From positions 1 through 21,401 of IMG/VR virus record IMGVR_UViG_3300030390_001776: a DNA stretch of 21,401 nt. One strand, 5' to 3'. Below, in pieces: positions 1 through 6,614 of this stretch; the first letter of the stretch is position 1; every line of letters begins with the position of its first letter. This DNA is from a virus. Made by a program: the position numbers and the translations under genes. The notes beneath the pieces were generated by a model. The model made no database searches. It worked only from the letters and a program-made list of their open reading frames with translations, and had not been told where the DNA came from.

Positions 1-42
1 AACTACGCGCCATTGATCTTCATCCCTTGAATACATTTTCAT
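1..42 (-). CDS. 5' end of an unrecognised gene running off the left edge
   Basis: The stop codon of the neighbouring 99-residue gene (TAA, 44-42) overlaps an ATG at 42-40 in a TAATG arrangement, the same coupling used between many genes here. The frame stays open to the window edge and gives 14 residues (MKMYSRDEDQWRVV). Too little is visible to name it; the junction style is the main support. Confidence 0.45.
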   Translation of the reverse strand, partial: MKMYSRDEDQWRVV

Positions 43-341
43 TATGCGGCCTCATCCTTTATGCTTTCAATGATTAATAGATTGCTCAATAATGAAAGAA
101 GTTCTTCCATTGTTTCAGCTTCAAAGCTTATGCCATTATCAATTCGTTCAAGATCATCATTGACTTGTATGGCTTGAAACCGTTTCCATGATGGGCATTC
201 TCTTTGTTCTTTAAGCCTATGTTCACAAAAGATTTGAAACTTGCCTGTTAAGTAAGATGGGCAAGCATCATTTGAATAAGTGATATCTTGCCAATCGTTG
301 GGGATTGTTAAATCTTCGAGACCTTGATAAGTTGATTTCAT
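42..341 (-). CDS. Hypothetical phage protein, 99 aa
   Basis: I do not recognise this family. The ATG is preceded by a good Shine-Dalgarno site (AGGAAG, about 8 bases upstream). The protein is soluble and acidic, with two cysteines in the first half (near residues 27 and 39), a third near 49, and a leucine-rich amphipathic C-terminal helix (about residues 78-95). It is the second gene of a short leftward unit served by the promoter at 765-792 and is separated from the preceding gene by a 14-base hairpin. It may extend coupled translation into the partial gene at the window edge. Function unknown. Confidence 0.7.
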   Translation of the reverse strand: MKSTYQGLEDLTIPNDWQDITYSNDACPSYLTGKFQIFCEHRLKEQRECPSWKRFQAIQVNDDLERIDNGISFEAETMEELLSLLSNLLIIESIKDEAA

Positions 342-367
342 TGGGTTGCTTCCTGTGTTGGGGTTGT

Positions 368-381
368 GGGGCTTTCGCCCC
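368..381 (-). other. GNRA-tetraloop hairpin in the leader of the 99-aa gene
   Basis: On the minus strand the transcript reads GGGGC-GAAA-GCCCC: a perfect 5-bp GC stem closed by a GAAA tetraloop. It lies in the 47-base gap between two genes, 27 bases before the ATG at 341. No U-tract follows, so it is unlikely to be an intrinsic terminator; an mRNA-stabilising, processing or protein-binding element is more plausible. Confidence 0.5.
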
Positions 382-388
382 TGTTGAA

Positions 389-730
389 TTATAAGATTTT
401 TCGTTCGATGTGGTTATCAAGGATCGCCGTTAATTGATCGGCGTATATGCTGTCTGTTAATTTTGACCAAACTTTACCGCGAGGGCTTGTAGTAAAGATC
501 GTATATGTATCATTAGCATTTAACATGACGCGCACTTGACCTCTAAACAATGCGCCAGTAACTTTGAACTGCAAACCGCCAAAATGGTTGTCGTGTTCAA
601 CTTCATTGATGGCGGCTGCCTTAGTTAAGCCCCAGCACATCATACAAGTTAAGCCTGAAGTGTTTTCATCTGTATTACCTGCTTTGATTTGGCTGTATAT
701 AGTTTTTGCAATTTGCATATAGTTATTCAT
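389..730 (-). CDS. Hypothetical phage protein, 113 aa
   Basis: A longer reading starting at ATG 766 exists, but that ATG lies inside the -10 box of a strong promoter. The ATG at 730 (MNNYMQIAKT) has AGGA about 8 bases upstream and is the sensible start. Visible features are an N-terminal helix, a CMMCWG cysteine motif near residues 29-34, and a beta-rich second half (LQFKVTGALF, VRVMLNANDTYTIF). It resembles small early phage proteins of unknown function; a binding or inhibitor role would be guesswork. It is the first gene after the promoter. Confidence 0.7.
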   Translation of the reverse strand: MNNYMQIAKTIYSQIKAGNTDENTSGLTCMMCWGLTKAAAINEVEHDNHFGGLQFKVTGALFRGQVRVMLNANDTYTIFTTSPRGKVWSKLTDSIYADQLTAILDNHIERKIL

Positions 731-764
731 TTTATTTATCCTTGATTGTTGAGTTGATGGGGTC

Positions 765-792
765 ATTATATACCCCTATCAATTTAAGTCAA
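765..792 (-). promoter_or_regulatory. Sigma70-type promoter for the leftmost gene pair
   Basis: On the minus strand: TTGACT (-35, 792-787), 16-bp spacer, TATAAT (-10, 770-765), followed about 35 bases later by the ATG at 730. The -10 is a perfect consensus and the -35 matches 5 of 6 positions. The promoter fills the gap between two small genes, so the last genes of the leftward region can be transcribed independently of the methyltransferase operon. Confidence 0.65.
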
Positions 793-796
793 GGGT

Positions 797-1018
797 TTAG
801 GACAAATAAATTTTATCGATGGCGTCAACATCTTTCCCTGTTCTCTCTTTGTGAACCGCTGCGCCTATGCTTAATATGCGGCGTCCTGTGGGCTTTGGTA
901 TGCCATACCAATCTATAAACCCTTGTAAGGTCATAAAATTCTGTTGAGACTCAAGATATAGCTTTTGATATCTGTCTTTTAATTTCTCTGATATTGTTAA
1001 AATCTTTCTTTTATTCAT
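797..1018 (-). CDS. Hypothetical protein, 73 aa
   Basis: The ATG at 1018 is chosen over an in-frame TTG at 1024 because AAGG is properly spaced only from the ATG. The start overlaps the end of the methyltransferase gene by 8 bp, indicating coupled translation. The product is basic and helical; the segment LQGFIDWYGIPKPTGRRIL (about residues 30-48) has the look of a short DNA-binding helix pair, but there is no firm family match. Its link to the methyltransferase could mean a modification-related role; that is inference only. Confidence 0.6.
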   Translation of the reverse strand: MNKRKILTISEKLKDRYQKLYLESQQNFMTLQGFIDWYGIPKPTGRRILSIGAAVHKERTGKDVDAIDKIYLS

Positions 1019-1814
1019 TGTCAAACCTTTTTGCTAATAACTCCCAAGCCAATGCCGCTGTTTGTGGGACTACTCCGTTTCCCAATAATCGCAATCTGTC
1101 CACCCTGCTGGAATACCCATCAGATACTCGACCCACTCTGGGTTTAACTCTGCTGGGTTCCCATGACTGTTGTGGTTCATTGGGTCTTGCTGGCCACCTG
1201 TATGCAGATTTTGCATAATGTTGGGCAGTGTGTCTGATGGGTTCCCTTTGCGCTTCTGGGCCTCTAAGCCCCTCGGGCCTTTGTAGTCTCTCGCTGTTGG
1301 TGTTGGCCATGATGAACACTCGCTTTCTTCGGTGGGGTGCGCCAACTTCTTCCGCGCTAAATAATCCGTACGCTGTTCTAAAATCATCTTCTTCCATGTC
1401 GCTGATGACTGTAGACAATCCAAGCGATATGTGCCCTTCGACATTCTCGAAAAAAGTTCGTTCTGGTCTGATGGTTCGAATGTGTTGTCTGATGTAGGGC
1501 CACAAGTGTCTGGGATCATCTGCCCCTTGTCGTTTCCCTGCTGCTGAAAATGGTTGGCATGGATATCCGCCAGTGATGATTGTAGTTTTGTCTCGAAAGA
1601 GGTGTGCTGGGAAGGTTTTAAGATCCGTCCAAATAGGGGCGGGATGAAGTTTACCCGCTTCCATCTTTGCAACCAAATTCGCAATAGCGAAGGCTTCGAT
1701 TTCCACATAAGCGACGACTCTATGCTTGACTCCAGCAAGGTCAAGTCCTCTTTCGATTCCACCATATCCTGTGCAAAAGCTGATGAGTGTTGGTAATTCT
1801 TTGGAAGTATCCAC
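1011..1814 (-). CDS. C5-cytosine DNA methyltransferase (Dcm type)
   Basis: This enzyme transfers a methyl group from S-adenosylmethionine to C5 of cytosine in DNA; in phages it usually protects the genome from host restriction. Conserved motifs appear in order: motif I FCTGYGGIERGLD (13-25), the catalytic PCQPFS (C86), ENVEG (123-127), HRRKR (161-165), and the C-terminal RVDRLRLLGNGVVPQ (237-251). At 267 residues it is short for the family, and the target-recognition segment between HRRKR and RVDRL is only about 70 residues. Translation must begin at GTG 1814, with AGGA about 10 bases upstream; a competing ATG sits 2 bases earlier in another frame. The gene lies downstream of the HNH gene with a 62-bp gap holding a possible weak promoter (a TATACT -10). 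No cognate restriction enzyme is seen, so it looks orphan. Confidence 0.92.
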   Translation of the reverse strand: MDTSKELPTLISFCTGYGGIERGLDLAGVKHRVVAYVEIEAFAIANLVAKMEAGKLHPAPIWTDLKTFPAHLFRDKTTIITGGYPCQPFSAAGKRQGADDPRHLWPYIRQHIRTIRPERTFFENVEGHISLGLSTVISDMEEDDFRTAYGLFSAEEVGAPHRRKRVFIMANTNSERLQRPEGLRGPEAQREPIRHTAQHYAKSAYRWPARPNEPQQSWEPSRVKPRVGRVSDGYSSRVDRLRLLGNGVVPQTAALAWELLAKRFDNE

Positions 1815-1816
1815 AT
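1070..1816 (-). CDS. Second reading frame within the methyltransferase gene, with its own conserved-looking motifs
   Basis: A 248-residue open frame starts at ATG 1816, two bases before the methyltransferase GTG, and shares the same AGGA with better spacing (8 bases). It stays open almost to the end of the methyltransferase. Its last third (DNA about 1309-1070) reads WPTPTARDYKG, then LNPEWVEYLMGIPAGWTD, ending WETE. From memory these strings are recurrent in phage proteins annotated near or as cytosine methylases. The first two thirds may be a mere shadow of the conserved catalytic domain. Whether it is translated is unknown. It could instead be a fossil of a frame-shifted methylase C-terminus, or overprinting. 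Confidence 0.4.
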   Translation of the reverse strand: MWILPKNYQHSSAFAQDMVESKEDLTLLESSIESSLMWKSKPSLLRIWLQRWKRVNFIPPLFGRILKPSQHTSFETKLQSSLADIHANHFQQQGNDKGQMIPDTCGPTSDNTFEPSDQNELFSRMSKGTYRLDCLQSSATWKKMILEQRTDYLARKKLAHPTEESECSSWPTPTARDYKGPRGLEAQKRKGNPSDTLPNIMQNLHTGGQQDPMNHNSHGNPAELNPEWVEYLMGIPAGWTDCDYWETE

Positions 1817-1876
1817 TTTTGATTTCCTAGTTGATTTGGGCAAAGTATAAACCAACTAAAAAAGAAATCTATATCT

Positions 1877-2242
1877 TTAAACTACAAAATCAGGTAGTGC
1901 TTTTGCGCTTCTTGCTTGTTTTGCTTCTTCAGCAGTTTTGATATCATGGCAGGGCTTGCATATGGCTTGCAGGTTGTTCAGGTCAAAGAAGTTGAACCGC
2001 TGCAAATGCTGTGGGGTGATGTGATCGACTATTTTTGCAGGGCTTAGAATGCCCCGGCTGATGCAAACCTGACAAAGGTGGTTATCCCTTGCCAGAACCG
2101 CTGACCTTGTGCGCTTCCATTGCGCCGATCCGTATTGTTTACGGGTTTCCTTGGTGCTACTGTGCCACACCTTTGTGGGCTTGTGCTTGGTGCATCCTGC
2201 AACACCGCACCGTTTACAAGCCCTTGGTGGGGACTGTGGCAT
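1877..2242 (-). CDS. HNH endonuclease, 121 aa
   Basis: A small metal-dependent DNA nuclease of the HNH family. Residues 37-100 carry the signature: YGSAQWKRTR, a CxxC knuckle (57-60), the catalytic DHI (73-75), an asparagine in NLQAIC (about 89-95) and the closing CxxCH (95-99). An extra N-terminal CxxC-type cluster (about residues 9-17) is typical of phage HNH proteins found near terminase genes, where they act with the packaging machinery; terminase is not in this window, so that role is inference. It begins 3 bases after the stop of the 939-residue gene, with no strong Shine-Dalgarno, so coupling is likely. A free-standing homing-type nuclease is the alternative. Confidence 0.85.
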   Translation of the reverse strand: MPQSPPRACKRCGVAGCTKHKPTKVWHSSTKETRKQYGSAQWKRTRSAVLARDNHLCQVCISRGILSPAKIVDHITPQHLQRFNFFDLNNLQAICKPCHDIKTAEEAKQARSAKALPDFVV

Positions 2243-2245
2243 TGT

Positions 2246-5065
2246 TTACATATAACCGCGTTTTACTAAGCGTTTAGAGGTTGTAAGCCCAAGGTTTTTG
2301 GCTGTCATTTCAATAGTGACTTCATAAATATTGCCAACTTCAAAATCAAGGGTTCTGTTTTCAGCTCCAGTGTTGCCGTTTAGATAACTGTAGTTGTAAA
2401 CTGAAGAGACGTTGACCCATGGCTTCAAGTCTGTGCCATTGACAACAATGTCATTTAAGTCAGCTCTTTGTAAGTTTTTAAAAGTCATCTTTGTAACTTC
2501 AGGCTGCTTGCCTGCCAATTCAGTAAGTCTGGCAGAATCTGCGCCATCTTTTGCAAAGATTACAAAAATGGTTCTTGATGCTTCTGCAAAACTTAAACCT
2601 ATGGCTGCTGCATCAGCATTCATAACATTTAAAACACCGAATTGAAATTGTATTTCATCATTGTCATTTCGATACTCAAAAGAAGTAGGCCTTGAACTGA
2701 CTTCTGGTAAATTAACATAGGGAACACCTGCGGCATATACTGCATCCCCGTAATCATTAGCCGGGTCTATATACTCTTGTTGTAATAACCCCGTAGTATC
2801 ATTAACGGGCGTCACAACTTGCGTTTCTTCATTTACGACAGCCGCATTATAAAAAGCCCTAATTCCAAAACGCCCATTATTTGAAGCATTTGTACCTTCT
2901 ATTTTTACAAAGGTAAAAAGAGCATTGATACCCGCGTCAGCCCTGCAAGCTGCCAGTAAGCCATCCGTTATATCTTCTAAGCTGTCTGTGGCTAAACCTT
3001 GGTAGCTGATTGTTTTACTACCCCAAGGAGTCACCCCGAAAAAGTCATCTGTGTCAAAATCAATTGAATAAAGAAGATCATTTCTTACAGTCAATCTAGC
3101 ATCTGATTGTCCCGAAAGAGAACCCGTCATTGTTAATATATCACCGTGGGCATGACCTGAACCTCTGTTGAGGGTTGGACGACTTGAGTTTGCGCTTTGT
3201 ATGTAACCTGCAATAGTACCAGTTGCAGCAATCACAGTTCCGACCCTGAACAATGTTCCCGAACCAGTACCAGTGGTTGCTGTTTGCGCTATATTATCCG
3301 CAATAGAATAATTTGTTCCTGCATTTGTTAAATCATAACCATGGTCAATAAAAAAGTCTTTTGATTGGTTTTGATTGTTTGGTTGACCTGCATTTATCGG
3401 AAATAGGCTAGTCCCCGACACGCTGCCAACACTCCCATTGGTTAAAAAGAAAGGGCTTGAAACCGCTGTCTTCCCGCTAATTATTGCCGTCAATTTTTGT
3501 TTCATTTTTCTATCACCTTCAATGATGTCATTTGCTTGTGTTTTGTAGGGCTGTGCTAATCCATCGCCCCAAAGTTCATGTTCGTCTGTCCAGTCGTCTT
3601 GAGTGCGCATTGCTGCCAGAGCATAGCTATTGCCCCTCAATAAGCTAAAAATGAATCTTTCAGCTTTCATGATTGCGCTTGTTGCTAAAGGTTCAACATA
3701 ACTGCAAAGGGCAGCAGATGCGCCGTGTCGCAAAGCCATTGGCGATATTTTGTGACCATGACTTGTAAGCTCAACAATACAACCACCATCTTTAACTTTC
3801 ATTGTCTGGCTGTTTGGATTTGCTGAGTTGTAAAAATCTAAATTGTTGTTCGAATTAAAGTTCCCAAAAAGGCTAAAGTGAATGAAGCATTCAAGTGGGA
3901 AAGTGGCGTTGTTGTATGCGTCAAAGCGCATCCCCTTATGACCGGGTGAATTTTGGGTGTCTGTATAGTATCGCAGAACATTTGTATTGACTAAATCAGG
4001 TTCAGTATCAAGAACTGGTGTATTAGTTGCAACAAAGCGCGGGTCTGTTTGATCAGATATCGGGTCAAGTTTTTTGAAGTGTGCAAGGCTTGAATCATCA
4101 ACCGCTGGTATCGTTGCTAAAGTGTTGCTGTGGGTAGTTCTAAAGCCATAGTTGTAATTTGTATAACCTATTGAATCAAGAACCTTCCCAAGTGCAACAC
4201 CTTTTCCGCAGTGACCCTCTGATGTCCTATCGCGCAAAGTCATTGATATTCTTGACTGTGCCTTATGATCATCAAAGCTTACAGCGCCAGCCGCTTTGCC
4301 CCGGTTGACCATGTTTGTAATTTCTTCAGGTGTTGGTGATGGCATTTGGCCAGATGCCTTCCAACCAATGCGCCAGCTTGGAATTTTTAAGATTGCGGCC
4401 TCATTGTGTGGGTTTCTTGGTTTAATACCTGACAAGCCCTTTACAGCGTTGAATTCAGTTGACCAAAGATTCGGAGGTGAAAGGCCAGCGTTCCTGAAGT
4501 CCGAACTAAGTATTCCATCAATGTTGAAATCATAAGCATTGACTGGCAAATCATCCCTCAAAAGGCCGCCATTTTGTGTGTAAAATGCTATCTCTGTATT
4601 ATCTAATGTTTTGACGGTTAAATTTTTTATTTCTTGGTCTAAAAATTTGGTGCTTAATAAAGTGGCTAAGGGTATATTTTCAATCTGTAATATTTTCTTT
4701 ATTGAAACAGAAGAAGCCAATAATGTACTAAATGCCGTTAAACTATCATTCCCAGAATTTATAAACTCCTGAGTAAGCGGGCAATTAGGGGAACAACAAA
4801 TAGCTTGAATCTGGTGCTTTTCAATGTAGTCAGCCAAATCACTAAGCCAAGCACCCCAAAGAAGTTCCCGATCTGTGTTTTCTGCAATTGATAAATCAAG
4901 GCCGTATTTGTGGGCTGAGTTCAAACCATGCGCTGCAATGTAAGCATCAATAAGCGCTTCTTCTGATGCGCCTAAATTTGTATCCCAAAAGATACAAACT
5001 TTTTTCTTATCAATTTGGTGACGGTATGCCTGTTCCAGACCGTTGATGATGTCATATGTTGACAT
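2246..5065 (-). CDS. 939-aa late protein with TIGR03790-like N-terminal half; probable virion/tail-associated protein
   Basis: Residues about 20-507 resemble bacterial TIGR03790 proteins: an N-terminal VCIFWDTN...EALIDAYIAAHGL segment, IQAICCSPNCPL (87-97), a WRIGW...PTPEEI...GKAAGAVSFDD stretch (231-266), and a strong C-terminal signature HGASAALCSYVEPL (447-460), LLRGNSYALAAM and WGDGLAQPY (499-507). Family knowledge links such sequences to the caspase/gingipain-like fold; here SHG (435-437) and C454 are a possible His/Cys pair, but catalysis is not established. The rest (510-939) is rich in Gly, Asn, Ser, Thr and Asp and looks like beta-structured phage fibre material. The gene follows the lysis cassette (previous stop 5067, TAGTATG junction) and precedes the HNH gene. 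No signal peptide is visible. A host-surface-binding or degrading structural protein is my best guess. Confidence 0.7.
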   Translation of the reverse strand: MSTYDIINGLEQAYRHQIDKKKVCIFWDTNLGASEEALIDAYIAAHGLNSAHKYGLDLSIAENTDRELLWGAWLSDLADYIEKHQIQAICCSPNCPLTQEFINSGNDSLTAFSTLLASSVSIKKILQIENIPLATLLSTKFLDQEIKNLTVKTLDNTEIAFYTQNGGLLRDDLPVNAYDFNIDGILSSDFRNAGLSPPNLWSTEFNAVKGLSGIKPRNPHNEAAILKIPSWRIGWKASGQMPSPTPEEITNMVNRGKAAGAVSFDDHKAQSRISMTLRDRTSEGHCGKGVALGKVLDSIGYTNYNYGFRTTHSNTLATIPAVDDSSLAHFKKLDPISDQTDPRFVATNTPVLDTEPDLVNTNVLRYYTDTQNSPGHKGMRFDAYNNATFPLECFIHFSLFGNFNSNNNLDFYNSANPNSQTMKVKDGGCIVELTSHGHKISPMALRHGASAALCSYVEPLATSAIMKAERFIFSLLRGNSYALAAMRTQDDWTDEHELWGDGLAQPYKTQANDIIEGDRKMKQKLTAIISGKTAVSSPFFLTNGSVGSVSGTSLFPINAGQPNNQNQSKDFFIDHGYDLTNAGTNYSIADNIAQTATTGTGSGTLFRVGTVIAATGTIAGYIQSANSSRPTLNRGSGHAHGDILTMTGSLSGQSDARLTVRNDLLYSIDFDTDDFFGVTPWGSKTISYQGLATDSLEDITDGLLAACRADAGINALFTFVKIEGTNASNNGRFGIRAFYNAAVVNEETQVVTPVNDTTGLLQQEYIDPANDYGDAVYAAGVPYVNLPEVSSRPTSFEYRNDNDEIQFQFGVLNVMNADAAAIGLSFAEASRTIFVIFAKDGADSARLTELAGKQPEVTKMTFKNLQRADLNDIVVNGTDLKPWVNVSSVYNYSYLNGNTGAENRTLDFEVGNIYEVTIEMTAKNLGLTTSKRLVKRGYM

Positions 5066-5066
5066 A

Positions 5067-5210
5067 CTAAGATTCCATTAATGCTTTTAATTCTTGGGCT
5101 TTTTCATCTTCACCAGCAAGTTCCATAGCATTGATCCAAAAAGCACATATTTCAACAAAGTATTCTTTTTTGATGTTTTCTTTTAATGATTGAAAATCAG
5201 GTGTGTTCAT
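5067..5210 (-). CDS. Small hypothetical protein, 47 aa
   Basis: This short gene fills the space between two others: its ATG (5210) overlaps the previous stop in an ATGA junction and its TAG is followed at once by the ATG of the 939-residue gene. The product (MNTPDFQSLK start, ELKALMES end) is acidic and almost entirely helical, with one aromatic stretch (EYFVEICAFWINAM). It resembles small chaperone-like or assembly helper proteins encoded beside tail-fibre genes in other phages, but no family can be named. Confidence 0.6.
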   Translation of the reverse strand: MNTPDFQSLKENIKKEYFVEICAFWINAMELAGEDEKAQELKALMES

Positions 5211-5494
5211 ATTGATGCCTTCTGTAATAGTTTGATAATTTCTAATTGATTGTTTTGTATCTGCTGGCGCGACCTTGCAGCATCTTCAGCATCTTGTTTA
5301 AGTAATGCAACATCAATTGTTAATGTGTCTATGTTCTGTTCTATTTCTTTGCTAACAATTTTAGCTTCATTGATGTTAGTTTTGTTTATTTGGACCTGTC
5401 CCTCAACACTTGACCAAGCTGTCAAAGCCACCACCATCGTCAGAAAAATAGTAATGATGTTAGCAATTGAAAATTCAGGGTTTATTTTGGCCAT
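5207..5494 (-). CDS. Membrane-anchored coiled-coil protein in the lysis cassette (inner spanin-like or holin-associated)
   Basis: One N-terminal transmembrane helix (IANIITIFLTMVVALTAW, about residues 11-28) is followed by about 65 residues of polar, heptad-like helix (KTNINEAKIV...LTIDVALLKQDAEDAARSRQQIQNNQLEIIKLL). An N-in membrane anchor plus periplasmic coiled coil is the architecture of inner spanins (Rz-like), which help breach the outer membrane, but no partner outer-membrane lipoprotein gene is evident. The ATG at 5494 follows AGGAAG. It lies between two tiny genes, downstream of the holin-like and M15 genes. Alternatives are a regulator of holin timing or a type of holin. Confidence 0.6.
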   Translation of the reverse strand: MAKINPEFSIANIITIFLTMVVALTAWSSVEGQVQINKTNINEAKIVSKEIEQNIDTLTIDVALLKQDAEDAARSRQQIQNNQLEIIKLLQKASI

Positions 5495-5505
5495 TAAATT
5501 ACTTC

Positions 5506-5673
5506 CTAACTGTTTAAGTGTTCAAGCTCAAGAAACAAGTCATTTGTTTCAATTTGGATAATGTCAGCTTCACTGAATTGTGCGCCTAATCGGGTCTTAG
5601 TGATTAAGTCAAAAATCACAGAAGCTTTTAATTCTGTGTTAGACAAGATTTCAATTGCTTCATGTATTTTCAT
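5506..5673 (-). CDS. Small hypothetical protein, 55 aa
   Basis: The ATG at 5673 overlaps the stop of the holin-like gene in a TAATG junction, and the TAG ends 11 bases before the next ATG. The product (MKIHEAIEIL start, LEHLNS end) is a soluble helical protein with NTELKASVIFDLITKTRLG in its middle and an acidic C-terminal half. No family was recognised. It was found by reading the gap between genes; the exact fit between its neighbours is the main evidence. Confidence 0.6.
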   Translation of the reverse strand: MKIHEAIEILSNTELKASVIFDLITKTRLGAQFSEADIIQIETNDLFLELEHLNS

Positions 5674-6053
5674 TACTTGCCGCCAAGCTTAAATGCCCAT
5701 CTAATGCCAAGGCTGGCAGCAATTGCGCCCATAAAAGCCATTTGATACCAATCAGGCGTGTTTGCAATATATGTGAAACCTGTAGCTATATAATCTTGAA
5801 GGCCGGGTATGAATGAAGCTATGAAGGGTAGCGTTATAATTAAAAGGGCGAATTCATCCTTCCAAGTATATTGCGTTTGGTGCAATGCGGCCAAGTCATA
5901 ATCCTTTTCTGTATCGGCGCTTTTGCTAATCATCTTGATTTGTGCATCGACTTTGGCTTGCTCAATAGCGTGGTTTTGCTCAGATTTTAAAGTTCTGTTT
6001 TTTAAAAATTGGGTTCCAAGATCAGACACCGCTTTGATTGCCAGATTAATCAT
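5673..6053 (-). CDS. Holin-like membrane protein, 126 aa
   Basis: Residues 1-60 form a charged helical region (TLKSEQNHAIEQAKVDAQIKMISKSADTEKDYD). A conserved-looking YTWKDEFALLI follows, then two hydrophobic segments (about 70-92 and 102-121) and the basic tail FKLGGK. This layout (long helix, aromatic TWKDE motif, two C-terminal membrane helices) matches holin-like proteins common in phages of Gram-negative bacteria and resembles the gene-transfer-agent 3TM holin family. Such proteins form lesions in the inner membrane that release or activate the endolysin. It starts just after the AP2-like gene; the TAG stop of that gene is part of its Shine-Dalgarno (TAGGA). Assignment rests on architecture and context. 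Confidence 0.7.
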   Translation of the reverse strand: MINLAIKAVSDLGTQFLKNRTLKSEQNHAIEQAKVDAQIKMISKSADTEKDYDLAALHQTQYTWKDEFALLIITLPFIASFIPGLQDYIATGFTYIANTPDWYQMAFMGAIAASLGIRWAFKLGGK

Positions 6054-6061
6054 TATTTTTC

Positions 6062-6253
6062 CTAAATTGCGTTCTTTGTTGCCGCTAAAAATGGCCGCTC
6101 TGAATATATAGTTAATTCCGCCACATATCTTGCGCGGGCTGCTTCTCTGATATCTTTAAAAAAACCAAGGTGTTTGCGTCTACCGCTTGGGGTGATAATA
6201 AAAGCCGCCCATTCGTTCGATGATTTTAAATAGATTACCCCATTAATTTTCAA
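6062..6253 (-). CDS. Free-standing AP2-like DNA-binding domain, 63 aa
   Basis: The frame continues upstream into the M15 gene, but the conserved part begins at TTG 6253. That TTG lies 1 base after the M15 stop (TAAATTG) and follows AGGAAAGG, which is well placed; I take it as the start. The whole product is one domain: NEWAAFI, SGRRKHLGFFKDIREAARARY (about 23-43) and a closing FLAATKN. The pattern W.A.I, GR..HLG.F, EAA.ARY is that of AP2/ERF-type DNA-binding domains, which in phages normally sit at the C-terminus of HNH nucleases. Here no nuclease is attached, and it sits between endolysin and holin genes. It could regulate late genes or be a remnant of a homing nuclease. Confidence 0.6.
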   Translation of the reverse strand: MKINGVIYLKSSNEWAAFIITPSGRRKHLGFFKDIREAARARYVAELTIYSERPFLAATKNAI

Positions 6254-6254
6254 T

Positions 6255-6614
6255 TTACCCTTTCCTGTAAAGTTTATCCCGGCAATCAATGTGGATGAAA
6301 GAGTCATACTTGATACAACTGATTTCTGGCAAGTTATCCACAACAAACTTGAACAAACCATCTGGGTCATCTGTTGGAAGGTCTAAAGCAAAACCAACCA
6401 TTTCGCCCTCATAAAACCTTGGTAAGTGATAGCTTGCAGGTGCGCCGCCTACTTTCTTATTATGATCTGGGCATCGACAACCAGAACTTATTGCCTGTGG
6501 CTTGCCTATATATGATCTTATAGTATCGGCTGCGCTCAATGTCACAGGGTGAATCGCGGCAAAACCGCACCCGCACCTGCAAGCGTATTCGTTTTTATTA
6601 AAAAATTTACTCAT
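6255..6614 (-). CDS. M15-family peptidase endolysin (D-Ala-D-Ala carboxypeptidase-like)
   Basis: A zinc peptidase that cleaves peptide cross-links of peptidoglycan at lysis. Residues show the M15A layout: FFNKNEYACRCGCG (4-17), SGCRCPDHNKKVGG (44-57) with zinc-ligand candidates H63 (SYHL) and D78 (ALDL), and the final histidine in FIHID (H108). The 119-residue length is usual for this single-domain family. No signal peptide is present, so export would rely on a holin, consistent with the holin-like gene two genes downstream. The start ATGAGTAA overlaps the stop of the 56-residue gene by 8 bp. N-terminal cysteines C12, C14 and C16 are a feature shared by many phage members. Confidence 0.88.
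   Translation of the reverse strand: MSKFFNKNEYACRCGCGFAAIHPVTLSAADTIRSYIGKPQAISSGCRCPDHNKKVGGAPASYHLPRFYEGEMVGFALDLPTDDPDGLFKFVVDNLPEISCIKYDSFIHIDCRDKLYRKG

Noticed and set aside
1228-1796. Plus-strand open frames opposite the methyltransferase
   Set aside because: Antisense shadows of the conserved methyltransferase; no Shine-Dalgarno and no family motifs.
6334-6342. TTATCCACA, a perfect DnaA box
   Set aside because: It is a single copy within the endolysin coding sequence, with no neighbouring boxes; a 9-mer can occur by chance, and the iteron region is a much better origin candidate.
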